A stretch of 64,000 nucleotides of DNA, from positions 40,125 to 104,124 of the forward strand of contig JAKAUC010000018.1 of the NCBI GenBank assembly GCA_021827865.1, read 5' to 3'. The stretch's first letter is position 1. The number at the start of each line of letters is the position of its first letter. Made by a program: the position numbers and the translations under genes. The notes under the pieces were generated by a model. The model was not told the origin of the DNA. It made no database searches and worked only from the letters and a program-made list of their open reading frames with translations. Below, in pieces: positions 25,548 through 34,430 of this stretch. This DNA is from an archaeon (GTDB taxonomy: Archaea > Thermoproteota > Nitrososphaeria > Nitrososphaerales > Gagatemarchaeaceae).

Positions 25548-25804
25548 CCGACGACGCCTGCCCGTGAGGCCGCCGCTCCAGGGACCTGATCCCAGTCGTC
25601 AGAGTGGTCACAGGGCTCCACCCCCGACGCCGCCTCGAACATCGCCCTCAATCGCCTGCAGTCGGCGAGCCCCGGGACGCCAAAGCGCGCCCATCCACGT
25701 CGGCGTCGTACAGTCGATGATGAGGCGCCAGAGGTCCGCCATCGCCCGGCAGCTGGCGGCGGGGTGGACGCACCATAATAAGCACCAGGCCGCAGCTAAG
25801 AAAC
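25548..25804. other. Intergenic region before the aldolase gene
   Basis: It holds a TATA-like ccataataag at 25772-25781 serving the aldolase gene. On the minus strand a short protein-like run (FGVPGLADCRRLRAMFEAASG...) ends at about 25548 but has no clear start, so it is left unannotated. Confidence 0.4.
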
Positions 25805-26434
25805 ATGGCCGGAGCGAAGCCGCTGGGAGAGGAGCTCGCCCGCACCATCAGGAGGATGTACGAGCGGGGGCTGGTCTCCGGCGTAGGCGGGAATGCCAGC
25901 GCGCTCCTCGATGCGAAGGACCAGATTCTGATCACCCCGGCAGGCTACTTCAAGGGTGGGGTGGCCCGTGGCGACCTCGTCAGGGTGAGACTCGGGGGGA
26001 AGGTCGTCGGCAGGGGGAGACCGTCGAGCGAGCTCCCCACCCACCTCGCCGCCTACAGGGCCAGGGAAGACGTGAACGCCGTCGTGCATGGCCACCCGCC
26101 CAACGCCGTCGGGCTCATCAGCGCGGGGATGAAGGTACCCGTCATGACCCCTGAGCACGCGGTCATGATCAGGCAAATGGAAGTGGTGGATTACGCTGTG
26201 CCTGGGGAGGATTGTGCGAGGGCGATTGCGACCCAGCTGAAGAGGTGCGACGTGGTCGGGATAAAGAATCATGGGTTCTTCTCGATGGGGAGGGACCTGC
26301 ATGAGGCCGCGTCCAGGCTGGAGGTGCTCGAGGAGAGCGCCAAGATCTATCTGGCCGGCCGGTTGGTGGGGGGCGCGCCTGGATTGGGCGACGACGGGGT
26401 GAAAAAGACCAGAGAGGCGTACGGCCGCGAGTAA
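25805..26434 (+). CDS. Class II aldolase/adducin family protein
   Basis: Zinc-dependent aldolase of the fuculose-phosphate/ribulose-phosphate epimerase type. Metal ligands are visible in VHGHPP (two His) and KNHG (third His), with Glu in SSELPTH as candidate acid/base. GVGGNASAL binds phosphate in the family. TATA-like box 25 nt upstream. The following MFS gene starts 25 nt downstream, suggesting uptake of a sugar or related substrate that this enzyme cleaves (inference). Confidence 0.88.
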   Translation: MAGAKPLGEELARTIRRMYERGLVSGVGGNASALLDAKDQILITPAGYFKGGVARGDLVRVRLGGKVVGRGRPSSELPTHLAAYRAREDVNAVVHGHPPNAVGLISAGMKVPVMTPEHAVMIRQMEVVDYAVPGEDCARAIATQLKRCDVVGIKNHGFFSMGRDLHEAASRLEVLEESAKIYLAGRLVGGAPGLGDDGVKKTREAYGRE

Positions 26435-26459
26435 CCATTCGGCGGACTCGCCTGTCGGC

Positions 26460-27665
26460 GTGGGGAAGACCAGAGCGCTGGTCTTCACATCCGTCGGGCA
26501 CTTCGTCAACGACGGCTCGGTGTTCCTGCTTCCGCTGATCGTCGACGTCCTCAGCAGCATGTATGGGGCGAGCCACGCGGAGGTGGCGGTCCTCCTCTTT
26601 CTCTTCTACCTCAGCTCGGGGGCGTTCAGTATCCTTGTCGGGAGCCAGGCCGACAAGACGGGCGAGACAGGGAGGCTGATGGCAGTTGGGATAGGGCTCC
26701 TGGGGATCGGACTGGTAGGTTTCTACACGTCGATGATCTACCTGAGGGGCCAGGACCTTTTCGCCGTCGGCCTCCTCTGTGACCTGGGGATGGGGTTCGG
26801 GAGCTCATTCTATCATCCACTCGGGGGGAGCATCCTGCAGTCGTCCTTCGGGCGCGGAACCGCTGGGCGCGCGCTTGGGCTCAACGGCGCCATGGGAAGC
26901 GTTGGAAGGGCGCTCTATCCGACTCTGTATGTCCTAGCAGCCGCTGCGTTCACCGTTCCGGGCTCCATGGGCTTCTTCGGGCTGCTTGGAGTCGCGGCTG
27001 CGCTTTTCATCTGGGCAGGGCTGGGGTCTGCGAAGGCAGCGGGGACCAGGAGGAACGCTGGGGCGAAGTCCATCCGCGGCGCGCTCACGGTGCCGATGGT
27101 AGCGCTCGTGGCAATATCCTTCGTGAGGTCGGCTGCGCTCTTCGGGATTGCTGCCTACATACCAACGTTCCTCACCCAGCAGCGGGGCCTCGGCCTGGGG
27201 GCATCCCTGGGCCTGACCATGACCGTGTTCTACGCTTCCGCCATCCTGGGCCAGCCCGCCTTCGGCAGGCTCGTCGAGAAGGTCGACCACAGGCTCGTGT
27301 TGGCGGCCTCCTCCCTGGGGGCAGCGGCTTCGATAGTGGGATACGTCAACGTCCAGGGGCTCCTGGGGGTCGCCCTGCTCTCCCTGTTTGGCGTCTTCGC
27401 CTACACCGGGTTTCCGGTGCTGATGTCTCTCGCGGCGGACTACGCTCCCGAAACCGCTTCGACCCTCAGCAACTCCCTCGTCTGGGGACTGGGAGCGACC
27501 GGCGGGAACGCTGTGGGCCCTCTGCTAATCTATGCGCTCATTTTCAACAACTACAACAGGCTTGGCCTCTCTTTCGAATACATGGCCCTACTGGCGGTGG
27601 CCTCGGCTGCGGGCGCCTTCTTGATACCGAAGCCGGCAGCAGACAAAGGCCCTGTTGCCGGCTAG
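26460..27665 (+). CDS. MFS transporter
   Basis: About twelve transmembrane helices over 401 residues. The loop GSQADKTGETGRLMAVGIGLLGIG corresponds to the MFS motif between helices 2 and 3, and FGSSFYHPLGGS resembles fosmidomycin-resistance-type carriers. GTG start. It is probably in an operon with the class II aldolase. Substrate unknown. Confidence 0.85.
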   Translation: MGKTRALVFTSVGHFVNDGSVFLLPLIVDVLSSMYGASHAEVAVLLFLFYLSSGAFSILVGSQADKTGETGRLMAVGIGLLGIGLVGFYTSMIYLRGQDLFAVGLLCDLGMGFGSSFYHPLGGSILQSSFGRGTAGRALGLNGAMGSVGRALYPTLYVLAAAAFTVPGSMGFFGLLGVAAALFIWAGLGSAKAAGTRRNAGAKSIRGALTVPMVALVAISFVRSAALFGIAAYIPTFLTQQRGLGLGASLGLTMTVFYASAILGQPAFGRLVEKVDHRLVLAASSLGAAASIVGYVNVQGLLGVALLSLFGVFAYTGFPVLMSLAADYAPETASTLSNSLVWGLGATGGNAVGPLLIYALIFNNYNRLGLSFEYMALLAVASAAGAFLIPKPAADKGPVAG

Positions 27666-27725
27666 GCTTGGACGAAGGGGTGGCCGCCTGCCCCGCACCC
27701 CTCGCGAGGCCGAGGCGCCCTCGAA

Positions 27726-28199
27726 TTATGATAATACGTACTTCTTCCGGATGAAAGGGGCGACGGACCGGCCATACCTGCGCTTCAGCTCCTTCGGAAG
27801 GAACCTGTACGCCCTTATCGTCCCTCTGCAGCGGTCGCTCCCGCACTTGCACTCCATCCTGAAACCGACCCAGTCGACGTCCGTGGAGTAGTCGAACGTT
27901 AGCTCCTCCCCCTTCTCTACCTCTCTCTCCGTGACGATGGATAGTCCGGACATCACGCAGTTCGGTTCACAGGAGTGGTTGATGTACCACCCTACGCCCT
28001 TCCTCCTGGGGACGACGTACCTGTCGTAGTCCACCTGGATAGCGTAGGGCCAAGCTTCCAGTGGGATATCCCAGATCCATCTTGGGGTTCCCCTGAAGGT
28101 CGTGATGGTCGTCGAGTGAGGGATCCGCCCCGCGGCGAACACCCCCCTGCCCTTCGGCCCGGCGTCCCCCACCCTCGTCCGGGCCGTGGTGGGGGTCAC
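27726..28199 (-). CDS. SET-domain protein, putative lysine methyltransferase
   Basis: All SET hallmarks are present: GPKGRGVFAAGRI near the N-terminus, the pseudoknot motifs YINHSCEPNC and EELTFDYS, and a post-SET-like CKCGSDRCRGTI. The domain is a bare 157-residue SET unit. Known archaeal SET proteins methylate lysines on chromatin or other proteins. Its ATG overlaps the stop of the upstream MFS gene by 4 nt, so the two are co-expressed. Substrate unknown. Confidence 0.88.
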   Translation of the reverse strand: MTPTTARTRVGDAGPKGRGVFAAGRIPHSTTITTFRGTPRWIWDIPLEAWPYAIQVDYDRYVVPRRKGVGWYINHSCEPNCVMSGLSIVTEREVEKGEELTFDYSTDVDWVGFRMECKCGSDRCRGTIRAYRFLPKELKRRYGRSVAPFIRKKYVLS

Positions 28200-29452
28200 T
28201 TCGTTCCTCCCTCAGCGCTGGCCGTCGGGCGTTCCGGCAGATACTTGAACATCAGGGCGACGCAGACTACTGTCCCCACCAAGCTGGCGATTATGGGGGC
28301 TTCATACCCGAGATATTGGTAGAGGAAGCCCCCGATTATGGGCGCAGGGAAGGCGACGAGACCCCTGAAGGCGGCCACCTTCCCCCCTACCCCTCCGCGC
28401 GTCTTGGGCGGGGCGTGAGTCATTAAGAGCGATGAGACCCCGGGGACCCATGTCGTGACCGACACCCCGAAGACCACGGAGAACGCGACGAACTCCGGGA
28501 GGGAGTTGGAGAGTGCCCACCCCGCCATCAGCACCGTCCCCAGCGCCTCCGAGGCCATCAAGGTCCTCTTCGGACCGATCTTGATCAGGACCCTCGTGGC
28601 TGGGTATTGGGAAGCGAGCATGGCGAGGTACCACACGGCGACGAGCAGGCCGACGTCGGAGGCGGTGAAGTGGAACTGGTCCTCGGCCATGGCGTAGATG
28701 ATGTTGGAGCTTATCCCAAAGGCGAAGGCGTCCATGGCGAGGGCCCCGTAATATCCCCAGGACGACCGCGGAAAGGTGAACGCTTCCCTCATGGAGAACC
28801 TGGACCCCTGCCCAGGCTCGGCTGCGAGCACGTGCTTGGTCTCCGAGAGCCTCGTCCAGTATATGTAGAGGTCCACGGACTCGAGAAGGGCGGCCACCGT
28901 GAATATCAGCAGGTAGCCGTAGGTCTCCGCCATCGCCCCCGCCAGGTAGGGGGAGACAACCCCCGGCACCGTCCCCAGGAAGAAGACCAAGCTGTAGGCG
29001 ACGTCCATCTGGTGGGGGTCCAGGTTGACAGACTCGGCCACCATGGCCTGAGAAGCGGGGCTCCCAAGTACGGACACCCCATACAGGACGAATGCGAGGA
29101 GGACCAGGTATCCGTCGCGCGACAGTGCCGCCCCCATGAAGCAGACCATGGAGGCAATCGTGGTGACGCTGCCGAGGAGGATGGACTGCTTCCGGCTGTG
29201 CAGGTCGGAGTGGTGGCCGGCCAGCGGCTGGACGAAGGTGGCCGCCGCCCCGGAGAACCTGTTGCCCAGGGCCTGGAGCACCCCGAGAGCCGCCACGCCG
29301 AACCCGAGGGTCCCGGGGAAGAGCTGGAGGGCGACGTTTAGCATCCCGATGTAGACCCCCGAGATCAAGCCCGTGACTGCGATGGCCCTGACGTTCCTGT
29401 TCAGCAGCAGGGATCTGGATAGGCTGAAAATCCCCCGGTCGCGCTCCGTCAT
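28196..29452 (-). CDS. MFS transporter
   Basis: Twelve-helix carrier. VQPLAGHHSDLHSRKQSILLGS matches the inter-helix 2/3 motif and PATRVLIKIGPKRTLMASEAL its second-half counterpart. The track starts at 29623, but the ATG at 29452 (MTERDRGIFSLSRSLLL) lies 26 nt after a TATA-like catttaacc and is preferred. Coupled to the SET-domain gene by a 4-nt overlap. Substrate unknown. Confidence 0.85.
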   Translation of the reverse strand: MTERDRGIFSLSRSLLLNRNVRAIAVTGLISGVYIGMLNVALQLFPGTLGFGVAALGVLQALGNRFSGAAATFVQPLAGHHSDLHSRKQSILLGSVTTIASMVCFMGAALSRDGYLVLLAFVLYGVSVLGSPASQAMVAESVNLDPHQMDVAYSLVFFLGTVPGVVSPYLAGAMAETYGYLLIFTVAALLESVDLYIYWTRLSETKHVLAAEPGQGSRFSMREAFTFPRSSWGYYGALAMDAFAFGISSNIIYAMAEDQFHFTASDVGLLVAVWYLAMLASQYPATRVLIKIGPKRTLMASEALGTVLMAGWALSNSLPEFVAFSVVFGVSVTTWVPGVSSLLMTHAPPKTRGGVGGKVAAFRGLVAFPAPIIGGFLYQYLGYEAPIIASLVGTVVCVALMFKYLPERPTASAEGGTK

Positions 29453-29553
29453 CCGGGCACCTCGGCCCCACGTGGTTAAATGAACCTGGGCCTCCCGTCG
29501 AAAGAACTTCGAAGGACTTAATGCCGCCGATGATCGCCTCGGCGGCTCCAGGC

Positions 29554-30234
29554 ATGGTCGCCGTCCCTGACGAAGCCGCCCAGGCCAGACGGGCCAGGTC
29601 CCTCTTCGTCCTGACGCTCGCACTCCTCGCCCTCTACGTCATCTTGGACGCAGTCGCACAGGCTCTCCCGCCGCACTACAGCCCCATCAGCCAGGCAGAG
29701 AGCGACCTCGCGGTCGGACCATATGGGTACGTCATGACCCTCAACTTTGTCAACCGTGGAGTGCTCTCCCTCTGCTTCCTGTTCGCCCTGGCTCTCGCTG
29801 CGAACAGCTCCGACACTACAGGCCTCCGTTTCAGGCGCGGAGGCTACTTCTTCGCGGCCTGGGCCGTGGGGTCTCTCCTGTTGGCGGCCTTCCCGACTGA
29901 CGTCCCGCCGACCCCCGTCTCGTGGCACGGGGCCGTGCACCTGTTGCTGGCGGTTGTCGCCTTCGCCGGAGCCGCGGTGGGGGCGCTATACATTTCGCTC
30001 GGGATGTCTGGGAACAGAGAGCTCTCCCGTGCGAGGGGGGTGGCGGTCCCTCTTGCGTATCTGTCGGCCTTCCTCTGTGCTGTCGAGCTCCTCGGCGCCC
30101 TCGTTGTCCCTGGCCTGTTCGCGCACTATGGGGGGTTGACAGAGAGGCTGTTCCTGGGGTCGGTGCTCGCCTGGATGGGAGCTGTGTCAGCGAGGATGCT
30201 GACGAAGCAGTCGGAACCCCCTCCAACTATATAA
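29554..30234 (+). CDS. DUF998 membrane protein
   Basis: About six transmembrane helices. HYSPISQAESDLAVGPYGYVMTLNFVNRGVLSL matches the DUF998 signature, and FPTDVPP with WHGAVHLLLAVVAF follows. The ORF opens at 29521, but a TATA-like gacttaatg at 29515-29523 makes the ATG at 29554 (MVAVPDEAA) the likely leaderless start. Function unknown. Confidence 0.8.
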   Translation: MVAVPDEAAQARRARSLFVLTLALLALYVILDAVAQALPPHYSPISQAESDLAVGPYGYVMTLNFVNRGVLSLCFLFALALAANSSDTTGLRFRRGGYFFAAWAVGSLLLAAFPTDVPPTPVSWHGAVHLLLAVVAFAGAAVGALYISLGMSGNRELSRARGVAVPLAYLSAFLCAVELLGALVVPGLFAHYGGLTERLFLGSVLAWMGAVSARMLTKQSEPPPTI

Positions 30235-30282
30235 CTGGCCCCGCGGGAGCGGCTCAGAAAGCAGGGCTGCGATAAGATTCCT

Positions 30283-31314
30283 ATGACCGTCAAGATAGAT
30301 GAAAGGAAGGTGTTCGAGATCATCGAGGCAAAGAAGCCGAAGGTGGTGCTGGTCAACGCGCCCGGAGGGCTGCTCAGGCAGACCAAGGAGCTGATGGAGC
30401 ACGTGAAGGAGAGGTATGGGGTGACCGCCATAATGTCGGGGGACAGTTGCTTCGGGATCTGCGACACCGTCGATGACGACGCCGGGAAGCTGCAGGCCGA
30501 CCTGGCCCTGCACATCGGACACAACGCGTCGGTCGAAGAGGTGGGGGACTACACATACCTGATCGACGCGGTCGACGACGTGGAGTTCGGGGACGTCGTC
30601 GAGACCGCTGCAGAGCGGCTGGCCCCATACAGGCGGATAGGGCTCGCGACCTTCAGCCAGCACCTCCACCAACTCGGCCCTGTGAAGGAAAGGCTCGAGG
30701 CCAAGGGGTTCGAAGTGAAGGTCGGCAGAGGGAACAACCTCATGCTCGAAGGGCAGGTGTTCGGGTGCGACTTCTCCACGCCCTTCCCCATAAGAGACGA
30801 GGTGGATGCCTTCGCCTTCCTGGGGGAGAGCGAGTTCCATGCCGTGGGTCTGGCGCTGGCCATGGGGAAGCCCACATTCATGCTCGACCCATACATGAAC
30901 GAGGTGACGGACATGCAGGCGGCAGCGGACGAGAGGAGGAAGCGGGCCATACTGGCCGTCTACAAGGCCAGGGACGCGCGGGTGTTCGGGGTCATCACGG
31001 GGCTGAAGGAGGGGCAGAAGATGCTCGGGAGGAGCAACTGGATAGCGAAGCGCCTCGAGATGAGCGGGAGGAAGGTGGTCAGGCTCGCCATGAGAGACGT
31101 CACAGCAGAGCGGCTGGCCCCTCACAGAGAAATCGAAGCGTTCGTCCAGACCGCCTGCCCCAGGATATCGGTGGATGGGTTCACCTTCGACAGGCCGGTG
31201 CTGTCCATACCCCAGGCGGATGCCCTAGTCGCACTTATTGAGGGGAGGGAACCGGGGGAGTTCCTTGAGCGCGCGAAATGGATCGAACTCACGGTGGGAC
31301 TGATAAAGCGATGA
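30283..31314 (+). CDS. dph2: Diphthamide synthase, radical SAM-like subunit
   Basis: Transfers the aminocarboxypropyl group of SAM to His of elongation factor 2. Family blocks: VVLVNAPGGLL, GDSCFGICD, LHIGHNASV, FGCDFS and CPRISVDGF. The three dispersed Cys (in CFGIC, FGCD, ACPR) are the expected [4Fe-4S] ligands. 343 residues. Overlaps csl4 by 4 nt. A TATA-like ctatataac at 30225-30233 lies about 50 nt upstream, leaving a short leader. Confidence 0.93.
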   Translation: MTVKIDERKVFEIIEAKKPKVVLVNAPGGLLRQTKELMEHVKERYGVTAIMSGDSCFGICDTVDDDAGKLQADLALHIGHNASVEEVGDYTYLIDAVDDVEFGDVVETAAERLAPYRRIGLATFSQHLHQLGPVKERLEAKGFEVKVGRGNNLMLEGQVFGCDFSTPFPIRDEVDAFAFLGESEFHAVGLALAMGKPTFMLDPYMNEVTDMQAAADERRKRAILAVYKARDARVFGVITGLKEGQKMLGRSNWIAKRLEMSGRKVVRLAMRDVTAERLAPHREIEAFVQTACPRISVDGFTFDRPVLSIPQADALVALIEGREPGEFLERAKWIELTVGLIKR

Positions 31315-31889
31315 AAGAGCGAAAGAAAACGCCGCTGGCCTTCCCCGGGGACAGGCTTGCTGTATCAGAGGAGTTCCTCCCCGGCCCGCACACCTACGAC
31401 TCCTCCGGGCAGATCAGGGCCCTGAGGGCCGGTTCGGTGGTGAAGGACATGAAGAGCATGGAGATTTCAGTCCAGCCTTTTGCCGAGCCCGAGCTGACCA
31501 GGGTCGACGACTGGGTCACAGGCCAGGTCGAGGGGTCACAGGCTAACTCCGCCAACGTCCACGTCTTCTTCCTCAACGGGAAGCCCACCTACAAGGACTT
31601 CTCCGGCATGCTCTCACTGAGGGGGCTGTCGGGGGGAGGCAGGGGGGAGAGAAGGACCACCCCGGTCAAGCCAGGAGACATCGTCAGATGCCGGGTCTTC
31701 AGCTTGGTTAACGGGATAATCCACCTCACCATAGACGAGCCAGACATGGGAGTCGTCGCCGCACTGTGCGGGAACTGCGGCAGGCCGCTTCTCAAGGGGA
31801 GCGCGACCAAGCTGAAGTGCGACGAGTGCGGCAACGTGGAGGAGAGGAAGATCGCCAGGGACTTCGGGAACACCCCCATCGAGCCGTAA
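31311..31889 (+). CDS. csl4: Exosome RNA-binding subunit Csl4
   Basis: Begins FPGDRLAVSEEFLPGPHTYDSSGQIRALRAG, the Csl4 N-terminal domain. An S1 domain follows (ISVQPF...VDDWVTGQVEGSQANSANVHVF...GDIVRCRVFSL), then a C-terminal zinc ribbon (CGNCGRPL...KCDECGN). It links DnaG and substrates to the archaeal exosome. The start overlaps dph2 (ATGA). Confidence 0.93.
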   Translation: MKERKKTPLAFPGDRLAVSEEFLPGPHTYDSSGQIRALRAGSVVKDMKSMEISVQPFAEPELTRVDDWVTGQVEGSQANSANVHVFFLNGKPTYKDFSGMLSLRGLSGGGRGERRTTPVKPGDIVRCRVFSLVNGIIHLTIDEPDMGVVAALCGNCGRPLLKGSATKLKCDECGNVEERKIARDFGNTPIEP

Positions 31890-31967
31890 GCCTGGGCCCA
31901 AGCAAGCCGGTTGAGACGGACACCGCTATCTGTTTAATAACAAGAGTCCGACGGCCCGACAAGTAAA

Positions 31968-32255
31968 ATGCAGGTCCAGACCACGAGTGAAGACGAGAAA
32001 GGCCTCACGGTGGAAATCACCGGGGAAGACTACTCGTTAGCCGAGATCGTGCACCACGAGCTGCTGGAGGAGAAGAGCGTGACCTTCGCTGGCGTCCTCC
32101 CTCCCCACCCACTCCTCAAGAAGCTCGTTCTGAAGGTCAGGTCCCAGCGGATAAAGCCCGAGAAGGCGTTCGCCAACAGCGTCGACAGGGCCATGGAAAC
32201 CACCAAAGAGCTCTACGACGACGTGAAGAAGGCCCTCGGTGGTGGGTCGAGCTGA
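31968..32255 (+). CDS. rpoL: RNA polymerase subunit L (Rpb11-like)
   Basis: 95 residues; the ITGEDYSLAEIVHHELLEEKSVTFAGVLPPHPLLKKLVLKVRSQ core is diagnostic, pairing with RpoD in the assembly platform. The C-terminal helix continues to KKALGG. TATA-like gtttaataac at 31931-31940 is about 32 nt upstream. The stop overlaps the inferred CTG start of tfs. Confidence 0.95.
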   Translation: MQVQTTSEDEKGLTVEITGEDYSLAEIVHHELLEEKSVTFAGVLPPHPLLKKLVLKVRSQRIKPEKAFANSVDRAMETTKELYDDVKKALGGGSS

Positions 32256-32596
32256 AATTCTGCCCGAAGTGCGGCACGCGCCTCAAGCTGAAGCAGGTGA
32301 AGGGGGCCCGGGAAGTCTCCGTAACGTACAACTGTGACAACTGCGGATACTCAAAGAAGGAAGAGAACGCTCTGGTCCAGAAGACCGAAGAGGAGCTCTC
32401 CAACACCCCCCAGATCAAGATAGTGGGGGAGAAGGAGGAGAAGCTGAACTCCCTCCCGACGACGAAGATGGAATGCCCGAAGTGCGGGCACAACGAGGCG
32501 TTCTGGTGGTTCCTGCAGACGAGGAGTGGGGACGAGCCTCCCACGCAGTTCTACAGGTGCGTGAAGTGCAGCCACACCTGGCGGTCGTACAGCTAG
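32252..32596 (+). CDS. tfs: Transcription cleavage factor TFS (TFIIS-like)
   Basis: Rescues backtracked RNA polymerase. The N-terminal ribbon is KFCPKCGTRL...NCDNCGY and the C-terminal TFIIS ribbon MECPKCGHNEAFWWFLQTRSGDEPPTQFYRCVKCSHTWRSY carries the catalytic Asp-Glu in SGDE. The ORF track begins at a GTG at 32297, which would cut off the first zinc pair. The family N-terminus M-K-F-C-P aligns only with CTG AAA TTC TGC at 32252. No ATG/GTG/TTG is in frame nearby, so a CTG start is inferred. Confidence 0.92.
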   Translation: MKFCPKCGTRLKLKQVKGAREVSVTYNCDNCGYSKKEENALVQKTEEELSNTPQIKIVGEKEEKLNSLPTTKMECPKCGHNEAFWWFLQTRSGDEPPTQFYRCVKCSHTWRSYS

Positions 32597-32615
32597 GCCA
32601 CGCGCAAGACGCTCC

Positions 32616-33173
32616 CTAGACGTCGTCCCTGGTCGTCACTTCAATCGCGTCCCCGCCCGCTATCAGGATGTCCGCGCTGGCCGCGGGGATCGACGCCACG
32701 TCCTCCGGCTCGAAGGGGCCGTAGCGCCTCAGGTCCAGCCCCACCAACTCGTTGACGTGCTTCACGAACCTCACGGTGATGCTCCTCTGGTTCTCTGTCA
32801 TGTGCGCGAACTCGACGAACGATGGCTGACCAGCCGAGACTGCCTCGACGAGCGTCTGGAACCGCCTCTCGAACCTCTGCTCGGCGGAGCACACGTACCG
32901 CTCCTCGGGCAGGAGCTGGAGGACAGCGTTCTGCCTCATGGCCTTCCTCGTCCGGAGCTGCAGCAGCTGCCTCACCATTGATTCGATCAGCCTCCCCTGG
33001 ACCGCGGCCAGGCGCACGGCCATGTCGGACGCCCCAGAGCCCACGGACCTTTTCAGCTTCTGGCTGTACCCCGAGATGCCCGAGTAGAAATCGGCCGGCA
33101 GGGGGAGCAGCACCTCGGACAGCGCTTCCGAATCGAGCCTGCGCTTCAGGTACTCGAGTGTCCCCTCAGGCAC
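32616..33173 (-). CDS. GINS complex subunit (Gins51-type)
   Basis: Component of the CMG-like replicative helicase. An N-terminal LLPLPADFYSGISGYSQKLK with following helices forms the A domain. The small C-terminal B domain VGLDLRRYGPFEPEDVASIPAASADILIAGGDAIEV follows. This A-then-B order is the Gins51/Sld5-Psf1 class. It begins immediately after the priS stop, an arrangement common in archaea. Confidence 0.88.
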   Translation of the reverse strand: MPEGTLEYLKRRLDSEALSEVLLPLPADFYSGISGYSQKLKRSVGSGASDMAVRLAAVQGRLIESMVRQLLQLRTRKAMRQNAVLQLLPEERYVCSAEQRFERRFQTLVEAVSAGQPSFVEFAHMTENQRSITVRFVKHVNELVGLDLRRYGPFEPEDVASIPAASADILIAGGDAIEVTTRDDV

Positions 33174-34259
33174 TCAGACCACCTCTCCCAGGCCTCTCGT
33201 CAGGATCTGTACTGCCGCGTAGGTTGGCAGCTCCACTGTGACAGACTTGTAAGGGCCAAAGTCCCTGTGCCGGGCCCTGAACTGGGGGTAAAAAGACACT
33301 GCGATGGTGACCGGCTTCGCGCTCAGGACGTAAGGGTCTTCCTGGGGGTCGAACCTGTCCACGGACACGACCTTCATCTTCGACATCCCCATCGTTCCGT
33401 GCAGCGTCCCTGCCAGCCTGAACACGCGGTGGATGTCGGTCGTCACCGAAGAGTCCACGAGGGCACGCTGGGACGCGATTGCTTCAGACACGAGTTTCTG
33501 CAGGGTGCCGTCGTAGTCCTCCCTGCGCGCGTCGGTGTACGTCGTTATGCGCCTAGTCCACCCCGCGCCGACGGCGCCGGTCTGGGTCCTGTGCCGGAGA
33601 GTCGAGGCGATCGTCTGGCTGAGAGGAAGAGATGACCCGCGGACATACTCGGCTATCTCGCCGCGGGCGAGCTGGTCCAGCGGATCGAACCTAGGGTCGT
33701 AGACGTGCAGGTGGTATCCCCGGTTGCCTGAGAAGTACACGCTAATCGCATCCCGGTCGACCCCGAAGTCCTCTGTGAGGAAGCCAACCGCCCTCATGGC
33801 GTGGTCCATGGCCGCACCCAGGCACGTCTCGCAGGTCCCATGGAACTGCGCGCTGGGCCCGCCGCACTTCGAGCATTTGGCCGGCCTGGGGAGCTTCCCT
33901 GAAGCGAAGCACTTCTCGCAGTACCAGAGATCGTGCCCCCTCTTGCATGTGGTGGGGATGTCGGTGGCGTCGATGTCGAAGATCAGCTCGGCTCCGAGCC
34001 ACCCCTTCTCATCTATCGGCCTGGCGGGGCTCTCGTAGCGGGCGTTGGAGCAGTAGACCGAGGACGGCGACTGCTTCAGGATCTCCGCGACCGCCTCCCC
34101 TTCGCTCCTGAACGACAGGTGGCGGACCATCCCCCCTCCGAACGGGATGTAGCCGAACTCCCTGGCCCCGACCTCGCGTGGGAACTCTATGGCACCCGCC
34201 CCGCGGAAGTAGAACTCCTTGTACGCGGACCTGAGGAAGTTCTTCGTGGCCTCGTTCAT
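33174..34259 (-). CDS. priS: DNA primase catalytic (small) subunit
   Basis: Synthesises primers with PriL. The catalytic Asp pair is in ELIFDIDATD; a zinc-knuckle region follows (CKRGHDLWYCEKC...CSKCGG...CETCLG); SVYFSGNRGYHLHVYD is the conserved SGxRGxH motif. 361 residues. Transcribed with the GINS gene. A weak TATA-like tgttcttatct lies near 34290. Confidence 0.95.
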   Translation of the reverse strand: MNEATKNFLRSAYKEFYFRGAGAIEFPREVGAREFGYIPFGGGMVRHLSFRSEGEAVAEILKQSPSSVYCSNARYESPARPIDEKGWLGAELIFDIDATDIPTTCKRGHDLWYCEKCFASGKLPRPAKCSKCGGPSAQFHGTCETCLGAAMDHAMRAVGFLTEDFGVDRDAISVYFSGNRGYHLHVYDPRFDPLDQLARGEIAEYVRGSSLPLSQTIASTLRHRTQTGAVGAGWTRRITTYTDARREDYDGTLQKLVSEAIASQRALVDSSVTTDIHRVFRLAGTLHGTMGMSKMKVVSVDRFDPQEDPYVLSAKPVTIAVSFYPQFRARHRDFGPYKSVTVELPTYAAVQILTRGLGEVV

Positions 34260-34430
34260 CTTGCGACTCTCACCTCAGACCCGGGAGATAAGAACACTAG
34301 GCCTTCGTCCGGCACCGCGGATGAGCCACCCCTGGGAGCCGGACTCCGCGCCTCGTCCGGTGGCGGCGCCCGACCGAAGTCGCGCCCCGGTCCGCGAAAC
34401 AGCTTTGAGGGGAGAGCCTGTGGAGCGTCC

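Noticed and set aside
25548-25700. Minus-strand peptide FGVPGLADCRRLRAMFEAASG...
   Set aside because: Protein-like but no start codon, promoter or family; could be chance in GC-rich DNA.
33933-34430. Upstream extension of the formamidase ORF
   Set aside because: It overlaps priS antisense and has no family similarity; GTG at 34431 fits the family N-terminus.
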